Part shown: in pieces, positions 38,222 through 51,136 of the stretch | Layout: every line of letters begins with the position of its first letter | Numbering within the stretch: position 1 is the stretch's first letter | Position numbers and translations under genes: made by a program | DNA from: Nymphaea colorata | Taxonomy: Eukaryota > Streptophyta > Magnoliopsida > Nymphaeales > Nymphaeaceae | NCBI RefSeq assembly: GCF_008831285.2 | Contig: NC_045139.1 | Coordinates: 312,501-376,500, forward strand | Length of the DNA stretch: 64,000 nucleotides | Reading direction: 5' to 3' | Notes under the pieces: model-generated | What the model was told of the DNA's origin: nothing | Databases searched by the model: none | What the model saw: the letters and a program-made list of their open reading frames with translations, nothing else

Positions 38222-41143
38222 AGTAAGAAAATCTCCTTCAGTTCATAATCGAACAGAAGCTACATTACTTAGAGGGGAAATTATACGACGACTTTATGCA
38301 TGTGATCATCCCAGCTTAATGACTGGGATAGCTATGGTAAAGAATAATTAAGAAAGAAAAAGAGAGAGCAGTAGAGTGTTAGTGATGGTGTTTATTATGC
38401 CAAAACGCTAATTTTCTGCCGGAAAGTTTACGTATAACCGTCAGTTAGCAAGACAGAGGCTGGAAATTGAGACGGGAGGTGAAAATATATGAAGCCCGAA
38501 ACGAAGGAACTTCCATCTGCCTTAAACAGATTTATCATAAGATATGCAGTAAAATAAAAACCGTTTCAAGACAGGAACTAAATTTTCTTATCGTAGATAA
38601 CTGGCCAGTAGGTAAGCTTTTCACTATTTTTTCCTGTTTTACATTGGGGAGAATCTGTTTTCTTTCTTATTTGCATATGTCAAATGATGACATCACCAAG
38701 ACAGGAATAACGAAGTCTTATTTATTTAATTGTTCATTCTTTTCATCCTAAAGAAATTCGAATGAACTACTAAAGCCGTCACAACTGCATATGGAAAATC
38801 AGTGCTAATAACCAAATGAAATTGCCGATTCCACCGAAGAACACAAAGGGAAAACTCCAAAATATGAAAGTCACGGTTGGTGGTCCATATGAGTCAAGTC
38901 AAGCCTGCGCGTTCTCTAGAACATCAGAACATGGTAACAAATATCGACTGCTCTTCCTCAGTCTCCTTTTTCTACCTTATTATTTCCATAAGCCTACCTA
39001 CATCATGCGTTGGAAAATATGGCAAAGATCCGATTCTTAGTACATTGACCCGATAGAAACAGTTTTTTCTGGTTCTTAGTTTTTTTTTCCTGGTATTTGA
39101 TGTGCATAATATATGCCAATAATCAACCATGTTTTCCTGAAATACACGTCTTCTGATTGAGACAACAGATTCTGAACTTCAGCAGAGAGAAAAGTCAAGA
39201 TCGTGGTTCCCAGGAAAAACTCCCTGGCATTAAACGCCACTGCAGGTTGATGGGCAGATCTTCTTCTATTTCCAACTGTGCCAATTAGAACTACAATTGT
39301 CTCAGGTAGTTGCCTTCTAAGAGTGTGAGGTTCTATACCCAGCAAACTTGCAGTTTCTCTTGTTATCAAAAGCAAAAAAAAAAAAGGCAACCCAAAAATG
39401 ATACAGGTAAAAAGGGGTATGGCACACCCTTATTACACCAAAACACTATGAACCATCCACAAAATAGAGGTCAACGGCATATTGGTATGTAGTTTCTAGT
39501 ATAACAACCTCTTTCTTTAGTTAAAATCTCACAATCTAAGTTGTTCCGATCTGATTTGATGGTGAGGAACTTACAAATTTGACCATTTATTTGTTCTTTT
39601 GACCAGAAAAACACTTTTTTGAATGTTTCGTCAGTCATTTTGATTTTTGGAGTACATTGTTTCTGTGAGCCTTTGTTCTTCAAAATCATGCCTCTCCTTG
39701 CACGAGATATAACGCAAAACTCGCACAGGCGTGTTCTGCTCTACGCAAATGCGTTGTTTCTGTTCTTGGCATTCCAGGAACAGGACATAGAACGTGGAAC
39801 GCAGACACGTCGTGCAGGGGTTGTAAGGCCAAATGCCTACTATAGTCTCTTCACCACATTGCAATTCCATGAAACTTGTTTGACTGGCATGCCTACGATG
39901 CTGAGAAGAGAACACTTATTGATGTCTGCAGACGCATGCAAACAGTGGATGGCAGAACATTTTGGGACTGCCCAAATTTGTAGCGACACCGCTGGTTCAT
40001 GGTAAACCATGGAATGCTTAAGATGGAGCAGTTAAGTGACAGAACTGCGTGTCTGTTCTCTGTATTCCACCCTATCAGAAAAGGGAGAGGACCCTACAAT
40101 CTCTAGGCCACTCTGTGTTCTGTAACAATGAGTACTAAAACTCGTCTCAGATTCGCACCTAGTTCACCTGTCTTAAAAGAGGGAACCTGCAGGTTGTATC
40201 TTCTAACCTCCCTACTGCTTCAATAAAGCAAGAGATACTTTCACTTGAACAGCTTAAACCAACTCATCTGGTTGGGTGTGTACTATATCGCCGTGGTATT
40301 TTCAGTAACAATTAGAGTGGATCTGCAGAAAATCAGGGGCAAGGTGTAAGGTTAGGAATTAGAATGTCCTCTGGGTCGACTAAATTTTAGAAGACCCAAC
40401 AGTTTATACTTGTGTGTTGAAAAACTCAATCTGAACAACGTTTTAAGGATGGAAAAAAAGAAGGATAAAAACAAAGAAGAGAGAGGGAGAGAGAAACAAG
40501 CTTTAAAGGATGTTCAAGTAAGCGCACTATAATTGTATGCAAGTAGACTTTGACCTTACATCCTCTCAACAAAAGAATATTGAAAGCTCAATTCCACAAG
40601 ACAAAAAGGATGGCTTCCCCATTTTAGATACGGATGAATTAACAGGACCATTGTTTCATTCACTTGGAAGTCGAAATAGTTTATATTAACTGCTTACATT
40701 TACGGAATTTCTATTTTCTGCATTGTGACTAGTGATTTTAGTCCCATGTTGAGTCAATTATATGGCCTTTATGAGTCATGATCTACCTTTTCCTTCAATA
40801 AACCCGTGAGCAAAATCAAGATTAACCAGTTTTTTACGAAGTCTCGATGTCTATATTGAACTTAAGATCCACGTTCTGGCTACGAAATACATGCGAATCA
40901 AGTTATGAGTTAATTTCGACTTCCAAGTTGTAATGCTTTTTAATTTACATGCTTGGAGTTGTAATGCTTTCTAGTTAAGTAACTAGATTACGATGATCAG
41001 TTTTGTAGTTAGTTTTCCTAGTAGAATTACATCTGTACGGTGCTAAGTTAAATGACCAAACTGCAGTGTTTCTTTTTTTTTTTTTGGAAGCACTGACTTA
41101 CGGTTTTTATCAGTTTCAGTATGTTCCAAAACATGTCAAACAC

Positions 41144-41625
41144 TTCACGGTACTGAAAATAGTTTCTGGGGCGTGCAAATTCTGTGCTAAGACAACGATC
41201 CAATTCATAAGAAAGCTAGAAGATCACCAGAAATTAGCTGGAAATCAAGTAATAAGTAAGCTCAACAAAAAACAGTTCAGCAATGTAAGGATGTTAAATT
41301 TCCACTTTCTTCCACCACGAACCAGTGTGAGCTACAGTCTTCTTCTTTCAATTAGTAAGTTATAGATTAGGCAAACCCTTATTCCAAAAGAGGCATGCCG
41401 GTCTTAGGCCTCTTTAACTTCACAGTACTGAAAATAGTTTCTGGGGCATGCAAATGCATTGCTAGGACAACGATCCAGTTCATAAGAAAGCTAGAAGATC
41501 ACCAGAAATTAGCTGGAAATCAAGCAATAAGTAAGCTCATATGCAAACTGTTCACCACTGTGAGCTACAGTCTTCTGCTTTCAACTAGTAAGTTATAGAT
41601 TAGGCAGACCCTTATTCCAAGAGAG
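41144..41625 (+). repeat. Tandem duplication of about 200-245 bp
   Basis: The segment at about 41144-41391 is repeated at 41419-41625. Shared blocks include ACTGAAAATAGTTTCTGGGG, AGCTAGAAGATCACCAG and TAAGTTATAGATTAGGCA. The first copy carries about 40 extra bases (around 41270-41320) that are missing from the second. Short frames are preserved in both copies, but no known domain is seen. Confidence 0.9.
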
Positions 41626-41976
41626 GGGCCCCTTTAACTTGAATCTTGTAGGTGTATTCTAAGTTCTAACTCTTGTTGGCCTAACCCAGCTGTCTTCCGG
41701 GGCATAGGTAAACTTTAATTCTCATACGAGGCGTGAGTATATCCAACGAAATAAATCATAGACATCTGTGTAGAAGTCCAAAAGATCGAACATTGTAAAA
41801 AGATCAAACTGTCTTGGCTTGTGTTTCATGTTCACTCTTGCATGTCAAACTCATTTGCACTTAATATGGACAGTCTGAACCAGGGCCTAAAATTTCTGTT
41901 CCACTTTGTCTGCTTTTGGGTTGATTAACTAACACGTAGTGGGTTTTAGATTGGATATTAATTCAACTGAGTTTGG

Positions 41977-41979
<3 letters not shown>

Positions 41980-42014
<35 letters not shown>

Positions 42015-42026
42015 GGGAGAGAGCGA
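41980..42026 (+). repeat. (GA)n-rich tract
   Basis: GA repeats with GGGAGA interruptions. Simple sequence, non-coding. Confidence 0.85.
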
Positions 42027-43261
42027 AAGAGCATGCTGACATTGATTATGCAAAAGAAAGGGGAGGGAGCATTTTCAGTTTCCCCCATCTGAGAAAGTTG
42101 TATTGCTTGCAAAGGTTGACGTAATGGCCAGAAGAAAGATGAACTTATAGGACTAAAATTCCCCTTTCTTGAGTATCAAGTGGTGGTATTGTTCTTTACT
42201 TCTTTTGCAACTTGTGATGGGAATCTCAAGTTCTGCAGCCACATTTCCACGCCTACAAGAAAAAGAAACCGCTGCCCAACACATAGAAGAAAAGGAAAGA
42301 GAAAAAGAGAGAGAGATCACCATAAACACTACTTATCCAAATCACTCTGTATTTCAACAAAAGATCTGAGAACTTTCAAGTTTTGAGCCGGGCTCATTCT
42401 AAAGAATCCAATAGTTCATAGCCATCATTGTCTTCTTCTTTTCTCCTATTTTGTTTCTTAAGGAAGATGACAAGTGCTTTAACAAATGAAAAGTATTGCC
42501 TAACTGTGCATTTGAGAATTTTGTTCTCTTCAAACCAAAAGTCGAATGGATTAACATGCTACTAATGCTTTAAAGGGAATCTATAAGGTAATTATTTTGC
42601 TCACAATTCAAACTAGCTTTAACTACCTCTAAGACCTAGATAATTTAAATTATTGTGCAATTATTAATAATGGGTACTTAATTAATAACTTTTTCCTTTT
42701 TGCTTTTCCAAAAGAAGATTCAAGTATATGTTTGTGTCATGCAATAGATTTCAAGAAGGAAAAGGAACGAACCACAACCGCCTGCATAAAATTGCAGGAA
42801 CTAGAGATAACTGTGTTGGGGAGGATTGATGCCTCTTCAAAAAGTTGGTGGAAAATGTGGTGTGCTGACTAGACTGCATCTTTGTTTGTGGTGTTCAAAA
42901 TCCCTGATGAATATGGCCTAGTGATAACCCACTAACTGCACTGTTGGAAGAAATCCTGATTCAGAGTTCTCCATCAAGTTCAACTAGGACTCCTTCCTAA
43001 ACTGGTTTTAAACTAAATTATCTATACATGCACATCAATTCTCGAACTTTTGCCTGCTTTTGAGAGAAGAATAGGGTTCCCTTTGTCCCTATAGCTGACG
43101 AATTTTTTACCATGAATCCCATCTAATCCTGCGCATGGTTTGAGTTACACACTTGGCTTTGAGTACTTTTCTTTTGCTTTTCTCTTGTCTAAGCGCAGAT
43201 AACATCATTCACATGGGCATGGAAGCAATTTTAGGATCACTAAAAGTTCCAGCATCTCATG

Positions 43262-43265
<4 letters not shown>

Positions 43266-43301
<36 letters not shown>
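43266..43301 (+). repeat. (TG)n microsatellite
   Basis: About 18 TG units followed by GCGGGCAGG. Confidence 0.95.
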
Positions 43302-43303
<2 letters not shown>

Positions 43304-44498
43304 GGCAGGCACATGCACGTGCATGAAGGGATAATCTTAGCATTCAAACAACTATGTGTGTTTGTGGTGTAAATGTGCATGCATTGTGCATATGTCTGAG
43401 GGGATAGTTTAGACCCTCACTGGCCAAGGTCATGGGTACAGTTCACAGCTTAGTAGATACTTATAGATGTCCCATGTTTTTTCTTTGATGGGTAGCCAAG
43501 GGAAGTCCTCTCTTTTGCTACCATTTGCCGCAGAATTGCAGAACCTTCTCTTTAAGGAACTTGGTTGCATGTTCAGCCTGCCCCTTTATGACACGGGCCC
43601 TCTGCTGGTAGACTGGAAGGGGTTTGGCCCGAACACATAACCATCTTAAGGTACTCTTTGCTTCCCAAAGGGGACCTTAATACTGCTGTTTGAAGTTTTA
43701 CCAACTAAAGAGTGCTTGATAATTGGTGCCCCCTTCGTGTACTCTGCTTCATGACAATCCACCAGTTTAATGGCACTTTTACCATAAATTTCTCATTAGC
43801 AAGTGGACAGAGACCTTGTAGGAGCTAGGTGATTGACATGCACTATCATTATTTTAGTTAGTCATCACTTAGTGCAAATCTTCCTGGCTAACTGTAATCA
43901 ACGACGCGGGCCCATGCTGTGGCCTTTATTTCCTGGATCTTCGGCAACTCGATGTCACTTTGTGGTTAATGATTGAGTATATGTATATGTTTCTGATCAA
44001 ATGAAGCTCTGATGTTGATTATTAGTCCTCCTTGGATTTCATGGAGGGTCTACCTGTCTAGCGCCTATTCTGTGTGTCCATGTTCAAGGAAGGCCAATTC
44101 CCCCTCGTCATTTCATATTTCTTCATACATCTACCTTTCCTTACGAAGTCCCTATATAAATGAAAACGTCTACAAGCTATTCCCACACACATATATATAG
44201 TAGAGAGATAGAGAGATGCCTGGCAAAAGCATGTGAACGCTCACATCATGAACAATAATGGTATTAATGCCTAACAGTTGGGTTACCAATGTTGGTCTGA
44301 CATTCTTGAAAAAGTGAGTGCATGAGACGCTGCCCCTCTGCACTTTGGGTCTGCCATCTAGGCCATCAATCATTCACATAATACACTTATAGAGGGGACA
44401 TACAGTGGTGCATATACACTTATAGAGGGGACATATTTCTCACTTGCAGTCATAGGGCCTCAGGGTGTCAACTCCAATGTCATTTACCCCAAACGGAT

Positions 44499-44525
44499 AA
44501 TATATATATATATATATATATATAT
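44499..44525. repeat. (TA)n microsatellite
   Basis: About 13 TA units, about 70 bp after a short duplicated motif (ACACTTATAGAGGGGACATA, at about 44383 and 44417). Confidence 0.95.
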
Positions 44526-44707
44526 TCCCAAGGTTTCAAATATCCATTTGTCATCAAAAGACATTGAAATGCCTAGTTGGGAGCTAGATATTTTTCTAAC
44601 ATTCTGTTTTCCAAAGCAAACATTGAAGATGCGATTAAAAATCAATTTCAAATGATAGCATAACTGGATGAGCCGGTAAATTTATTGAGACTGATATTAG
44701 TTTATTA

Positions 44708-44708
44708 T

Positions 44709-44797
<89 letters not shown>
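44708..44797 (+). repeat. Compound (AC)n(AT)n microsatellite
   Basis: About 11 AC units run directly into more than 30 AT units. This is one of four long TA-type tracts within 2 kb. Confidence 0.95.
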
Positions 44798-44800
<3 letters not shown>

Positions 44801-45200
44801 AAGAGTTTTATGCTGATGGTATTTTGTCTGATGCTTAAAAATTAATTTAAAAAAATCATCACAATTATTAGTTATGATGCAGAGATGTTCATGATTTTTA
44901 ATGATAGATTAAAATGCTTTTGACAATCAAACTTTCATTTTTAACCATGTAGCTAGCATCCTGGCCGGCCGTATATATGACTGAGGTGAATGTTGAAACT
45001 AATTTGAGATGTTCATGCGGAAATGGCCGGAGAAACGCAGTATATTGTGTCACGTCTCTCCTCGAAAAGTACTCTCGTCCGTTTCTGTACACAGCCACCG
45101 TGAAAGGATGATTGGTCCCATATGCACTCGGCAAAACATATTCATAATTTCTTACCTAACAAAAGCATGTTGGTCAAATTAGAATCTTATTCAGCGTGGA

Positions 45201-45346
45201 CCCTTTCCTAGGAATAAACCCCTTGCATTATGTGTTTCCATTCAAGAGTATTCTTTTATAAAACATTACAATATATATACCCTTTCCTAGGAATAAACCC
45301 CTTGCATTATGTGTTTCCATTCAAGAGTATTCTTTTATAAAACATT

Positions 45347-45358
<12 letters not shown>
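45201..45358 (+). repeat. 79-bp perfect tandem duplication
   Basis: The unit beginning CCCTTTCCTAGGAATAAACC and ending with a short ATATATAT run occurs at 45201-45279 and again from 45280. I see no mismatch over the non-AT part. The second copy runs straight into the long TA tract, which suggests that slippage or repair at the microsatellite created the duplication recently. Confidence 0.95.

Positions 45359-45428
<70 letters not shown>
45350..45428 (+). repeat. Compound (TA)n(GA)n microsatellite
   Basis: About 23 TA units followed by about 16 GA units. Its reverse complement has the same structure as the tract at 46376-46485. Confidence 0.95.
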
Positions 45429-45433
<5 letters not shown>

Positions 45434-46372
45434 CCAGCCGTGTTGATCAAGCGGCAGACACAAAAACGAAAGAGCAGTTGGACGTAGACGGCCTAGTCTG
45501 CAGCCTGTAGGACCAAGAGTGGGCTAAGACAGGTCAGGCAGTACTCAAGCTAGGCCCCTATGATAAGGTGACCAAAGTTATCTCGTCGTCCCGGGAGGCC
45601 ATTACCGTGACCTGTGGTGAAACCGATAACCAAGTGGCCGGCATGAAAAGCAGGATGCCGCGCAACACTAATTTCAAAGTGGCTAGCCTCACGACTGGGC
45701 AAGTAAGCTCTGGTTTTGTGCGAAGATCATGATCATCTTCATCATGTGTTGTCATTTTCTTGGTCTCATGAAAGTTCCAACCTTGTGCATATTCCGAACT
45801 CATGGAGCTGGTATTGTTCGCCATGATAGAGGCACCATGGTGGCCTGATCGAGAGAGAGAGGGAATAGTTGCTTCTACGCTAAGAATTCGTGCAGAAGAA
45901 CCTGCAGCAGGGAAAGACATAGTTTTCCTTGATCATGTGTCCGCCATGAATTTATGACCATTTATGGCAAACATTCGGACATGTGTCGAGTGAGAAATTA
46001 AAAATATTGTTCAAGCAAAAGATCATGCCCGTCAAGCCAAGAGCTCCGGTCCAATCTCCGGACTGTTTTCCGGTCATCTCGAGTTAAAGCCTATCCGCAT
46101 TTATGTCTGACCAATACTATCAGCAGGCCAGTAAGAAAATGTGCACCACCAATAAAGAGAAAAGTTTGAATGCCGTAGCTTGGTTGACCGTTTGCTCCTG
46201 GCTGCCTGGCCTGCTGCTGCAGATGAAACTGACACCCACCAAATTTGAGCGAGGATTTAGGGGAGCTAGCTGCTGCTTGGTCCTTTTCAGATGCCAATTA
46301 AAGGGCTACAACAGTGCCAGAAATCCCAAAGTCCGTGAGTCTACCGTCTCTAAGTAAACAAACTTGAACTTC

Positions 46373-46488
<116 letters not shown>

Positions 46489-46672
46489 GAAACTTATATA
46501 TCTATAGTTTTCACTTCGTAATTTTGGCCCAGACTGCATTCAATAATTGAAACAAACTAAAATTTAATACAACTATCAAATAACATGTTACATGGTCGTG
46601 TGTTGGAGTTTCAGGAATTATGAAATGTGCATTTGTCTCTTGCGGGTTTTGTATGTATGGATAAGTATCCGA

Positions 46673-46726
46673 ACACGGTTCGACACTCGGACCTATGGTT
46701 TTGGTTCGACACTCAGACCTATGGTC
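46673..46726 (+). repeat. 26-bp tandem repeat
   Basis: GGTTCGACACTCGGACCTAT and GGTTCGACACTCAGACCTAT occur back to back with TGGTTTT/TGGTCTT tails. A small, nearly perfect duplication. Confidence 0.85.
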
Positions 46727-48324
46727 TTGTAGATGCATGTGACCAGCTTTCAATATTTTATCAATAGAGTAACAAAAATTCAGCTTGTTAGACTGACGTA
46801 GAGGACGTCCTTGGCTTGCCATGCATCAATCGGTTCTAGTAGTTCTTAAGGCTTTTTAAATGAAAACTTTGCATGAATTGATAGTGTACTTCTTTCTAAG
46901 CATCTCTCTTTCGAGTTCCTTTTACCGCCGTATGACGGTTCACATGTTACTCCCCTAAAAAGAGGGGTGCCCACTTTGTGTACATTTTTTATATGACAAC
47001 TTGCGGGTCATTTTGATTCAACATTTGATAAGACAAGTTATTCGGGGTAGAACTAAGAAGAGGAGGTGCGGTAAATTAAGATACAAAATCAGTTGGGTAG
47101 TGAAAAGCAAATGGTGAAAGATGGAGGGTGAATCAAGAAAATCTATCTTTGCATACAAATTTAAATGGTAGCGTTGCATTTCGTATTATTTCCTGTGCCG
47201 AAGTCATAATCTTGCATATATTAATGAGTCAGTTCTTCTTAATCTTGCAAAACACTTGTTCTCAGAATGAAAAATGAAAAGTATCGATATTTATAAGTCA
47301 CCTAAGACATTTGCGAAGAATACTTTTAAAAAAGTGCGCTCCACTTTTTTTTGTTGGAATTAAAAAAAAAACGTGCACATGCCATGTGTTGTCAGGACCT
47401 GGTTATATGCGTGTGCATAAAAAAAATTGTAAAAACTAAAATGAAAATAAAAAAACTAAAAAGAACATTTTTAAAAAAAATTACTTAAATGTTCCTTCCA
47501 TTCTTATGGCTTGTACAGTTTGCGTGCGCCTTATACCCTGTGTTGCTGTTCACATTGTTTAGCAAGGCAAATGGAACGGCAAAGTGAAATTTTCTATAAG
47601 TTAAAACATAAATCAGACATATTTGTAAAAGTTAAGCGCCTTGTGGAAAATTTCCCCCCTTTTTCCTTCGCCGCCATTAAAATCCGCATCTCAAAATATC
47701 ACGGTCGAATCAATGAGGATACTGCAAGATATGGACCGAATTTTTGTGACCTAACTCACGCTACGTTTAACCAACCCCCCAGCTCAAGCACCTTGCATGA
47801 GCACGTGCAACACTTAAGCACAAGATTCGCACTTGTGCATGTGCAGTATGTGTGTGTGTGCATGCGCGCACACGTATACATATAGATAGAAAAAGAAAAA
47901 CGAAAAATACATGTGAGTGTCTGTGTGTGCATGCACGTGCATGTATACATATAGATAAAAAAAAACTAAAAAAAAAAGAAACAATTCCGGCCGGACAAGC
48001 AGGCAGTTGGTCATGAGTTCAAATTTCATTAGTCTCATTGAGATGATGTTTGCTAACATTTACATTGAAGACAAACAGAGGGCGCCAATTTCTATATCCA
48101 AATTGCCTTGACATTAAGAACTTTGTTGTTCCTAGTTGATGTAGCCGTCTTCTAGCTGCCATCAACATACATCACCGTCTCTTGTCAACCAGCTCGACAT
48201 ATTCCCATGTCACTCTCATGTTCTATATGAGCTATTTGGTAGCTAGGGTTTGCTAAGCAATTCGAAACTAAAGAGTGCCGGCATTAGGTTCGAAACTTAA
48301 GAACTACATGCAATCTATAAAATG

Positions 48325-48476
48325 GAACTGAGGGCCACATCACACCAGCCTCACAAAGTTTACTTATTTTATGTTAATAATTTCATATATTTGGTTGTTT
48401 ATATATACAAATGTCCATTAATACATTAACGTTATTGAACTAATGCTTCCACCAACCAAAATTTCTGGCTCTGCCA
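48325..48476. repeat. Short dispersed repeat, copy B
   Basis: Second copy of the repeat at 4521-4694. It shows the same order: GAACTGAGGGCCACAT, CACACCAGCC, an AT-rich core with TTAATAATTTCATATATTTGG, then CCAAAATTTCTGGCTCTGCCA. It is shorter and diverged. Confidence 0.55.
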
Positions 48477-48548
48477 ATAAAAGGAACCTCTATCAAATCC
48501 AAATGAGAATCCTGAGAGGAAGATCGATTTGCTCCTTAAAATCTATGA

Positions 48549-48763
48549 GAGGGTGTTTGATAGCTTCAAATATGAGATCTAAGGTAGGTTCAGATCATTG
48601 AGAATCTCAAATATATAGATCAAGGTACCCCAAATATGAGGTTTTGATGGTAAAACTGAAGATTTCAAGTCCATGTTTTTTAGATAATTGCAAAATCCGG
48701 TATTTCTTTATACTATCAATCCCGCATAACAATGATCCCTAAGGTTTTCAAACACACCCTTAA
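48549..48763. mobile_element. MITE-like element, hAT-type ends
   Basis: About 215 bp bounded by GAGGGTGTTTGATAG on the left and TTTTCAAACACACCCTTA on the right. These are imperfect inverted repeats of the GGGTGTTTG type common in small plant hAT-derived elements. The interior is AT-rich and non-coding. I could not define a clear 8-bp target duplication, so family and limits are tentative. Confidence 0.55.
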
Positions 48764-50308
48764 ATTCCAGGGCAAACTCTCCTCCTACCCTCCATTCTCT
48801 CTTCCCCCTTTGAGATGTACCAGTTTAAAGGCACATTGTAGACCTTAAAATTCATGAATTCAAATTTAACCCCCCCTCTTCAAAATAGATCAACATTTCA
48901 AAAATGAATACAAGGAGGCCAAACCTGTACCCTGTTTGGATGGGGGGCTTTTATCGTAGTTGGCTGGCGCACGGAGTTGGCTTAAGAGTTGCCTGAGTCA
49001 ACTTGGATTGCTAGAAAACCTGGCTACGAGTCAAGGTTGGTCCGACCATCTCAGATTCACCATTAACTTGTCTTGGCTCACCCGATTGAAGTTATTTTAA
49101 AACTCGACTGAGTTTATGAGTCAACTCACCGACCAGAGCATGTGCCGATCTGAGTTTGAGTCCCGAATGTTTGAATCTATCATTTGCATGAGTGGTTACC
49201 TGGGCATGGGCCAACCCTAGACCAGCCCAGCCACTCAGCCGAGGTCGAAGCGAACCAGCGGGGTCAGGGTCCGCACGGTTCCATGATTGAGAGCGGTACG
49301 TCACCAATACGGTGGTCTGGCTTGCCTTGTCTCACACATTTTGTTTTATAATACGTGATGCATTTACTGCTTGTTGATTTAAAACTCAAAAGGGGCCGTA
49401 CGCAGGCAGGAGTACAAAGATAAGGAGAGGGTTTGAAGGGTTGGGACCGTGCGTCCTCGGGACGTCCGCTCCCCCCCCCGATTCTCCCGCAAACTCATCG
49501 CCCCTACACCTGAGCTGGACTCCGCGGCCCTTTTCCCTCCCCAAAACCACCTTCTCCTTTGTTGTTCCGATACGGATATGCGGATCGGGTTCGCCTACCC
49601 CAATTTCAACTTCTTCGATTCGATATTCGACTCTGGTAACCAAAATTATGATCCAATTTTCCATTGAATCTGTACTATGATGATGTGTCCAAACATTGAA
49701 TTCCAAATCCAATTAAATATCATTTCTCAAATCGGAATACAATTAAATTTTTATTCATTATCAGACCTTTTCGGTAGAATATTGGATGCAAATTTAATCC
49801 ACCTATCACCATCCTTAAAAAGTGGGATATGTGATATGTTGCTAGGTAGATAGAAGTTACTCAAACATACTTTCGACCGTTAAAGTAAATTTTTTAAAGC
49901 ATTCTCTAGGCAAAATTTGGCAAAAGATTAACTAGGAGCAATATTCCAATGAAGGATTGTTGGGAGATCGGCAATCCGCCTTTATTAAAAAAGGATCTAA
50001 GAACAAACGCCTAGCTAGAATGAATTCTGGATTCCATATAAGTGTCATAAACAGTGAGTTGAGTGGATTAAAAATGAATATCATGTGGCTTTAGACCTCG
50101 CTTTTTCACTTAAGTAGCTTTGATATTCTCTTTTATTTCACACACTTTCATTAATAAAACAAGATTCCTCCTAATAACGTGTGTCTTGCGTTAGAGGCAT
50201 ATATTGGTATCGCTACGTAGACTTCACAAGATTAAGGCTGGGCACCGGGCCGGGCTAAGCTGATAAGTTCCATTCGGACTCGATAATTTATTTTTAACCT
50301 TTTTATTA

Positions 50309-50332
50309 ATATATATATATATATATATATAT
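50309..50332. repeat. (AT)n microsatellite in an AT-rich block
   Basis: About 12 AT units, followed by about 70 bp made almost entirely of A and T. Non-coding. Confidence 0.9.
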
Positions 50333-51063
50333 TTATTTATTTATAATATGTTAATATAATTAATTATATTTATATATTATTTTTATATTAAAAACTTTTT
50401 TTAAATTTAATCAGACCAGGCCTAGGCCGAGCTCAGGCTCTGGTTTTTTCGAGTCAGATAGAGCCCAGGCCCAGTTTTTGGATGTCAGGCTGGCCTAGCC
50501 CAATGCCGAGGCTTGCACATGACGCCAAAAGGCTAAAAATTTTGTGCACCAACAAGTTTTGAGATCCAATGCCAAGTTATTTGTTGAAAATATCGGCAAT
50601 GCGGCAAATATAACATTTCGGTCGATACGGATCAGCTCATTTCATGTGATATCAGTGATTTAAAATTACTTTAATTTTCTATATTATTTTAGTAACATCT
50701 CAAGCGATAAGAGGTTTATTTAGCTAGCCGATACAGGCTGATATTTAGGTGAAGCAGTTTCGGGCCTCTTCTCGTATCGTTTTGTCGACTGAATGAGGGA
50801 GAGGGTGCTTTGGGGAGGGGCAATTCGGGCAGGACACAAAATGGCGTCGAAGCACTCGGCGATTAATCGCGTCATCGCGAAGATCTTTGAACGAGTCTCA
50901 GAAAAGCAAAGCCAGCCCTTGGGGGTGGTGGGGCCCACGGAAAACGCTCCCGACTCCTAACCATGGGTTAGCCCCATGGCGCCTTTACCGTGGTTAAATT
51001 GAATTTCCAGTTTCGAAAAGATCGACCTTTTTCTTTTTCAAAAACCCGCACATACTCACAACA

Positions 51064-51072
51064 CTATAAAAG
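51064..51072 (+). promoter_or_regulatory. TATA box of the DUF4408-like gene
   Basis: CTATAAAAG is a near-ideal plant TATA box. It is followed about 50 bp later by a CT-rich stretch typical of plant leaders. It implies transcription starting near 51100 and an unspliced leader of nearly 800 bp before the ATG at 51890. Confidence 0.7.
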
Positions 51073-51112
51073 GAGCGTGCCGAGATCTCCACCTCCGCCT
51101 TCAAAGTCCCCG

Positions 51113-51136
51113 CCTCTCTCTCTCTCTCTCTCTCTC
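51113..51136 (+). repeat. (CT)n tract in the 5' leader
   Basis: About 11 CT units shortly downstream of the TATA box, likely transcribed. CT-rich leaders are frequent in plant genes. Confidence 0.85.

Noticed and set aside
39619-40005. 128-codon plus-strand frame
   Set aside because: TTG start, no motif, and surrounding sequence without gene features.
46091-46297. 68-codon frame with a hydrophobic C-terminus
   Set aside because: It begins at TTG directly after an in-frame stop, so it has no valid start and no recognisable domain.
47990-48035. tRNA B-box-like GAGTTCAAATTT after GTTGGTCAT, possibly SINE-like
   Set aside because: No matching A-box, acceptor stem or anticodon arm could be laid out.
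49440-49680. GC-rich patch with overlapping frames on both strands
   Set aside because: No domain in any frame. It resembles low-complexity or old transposon sequence and lacks splice or promoter features beyond GC content.
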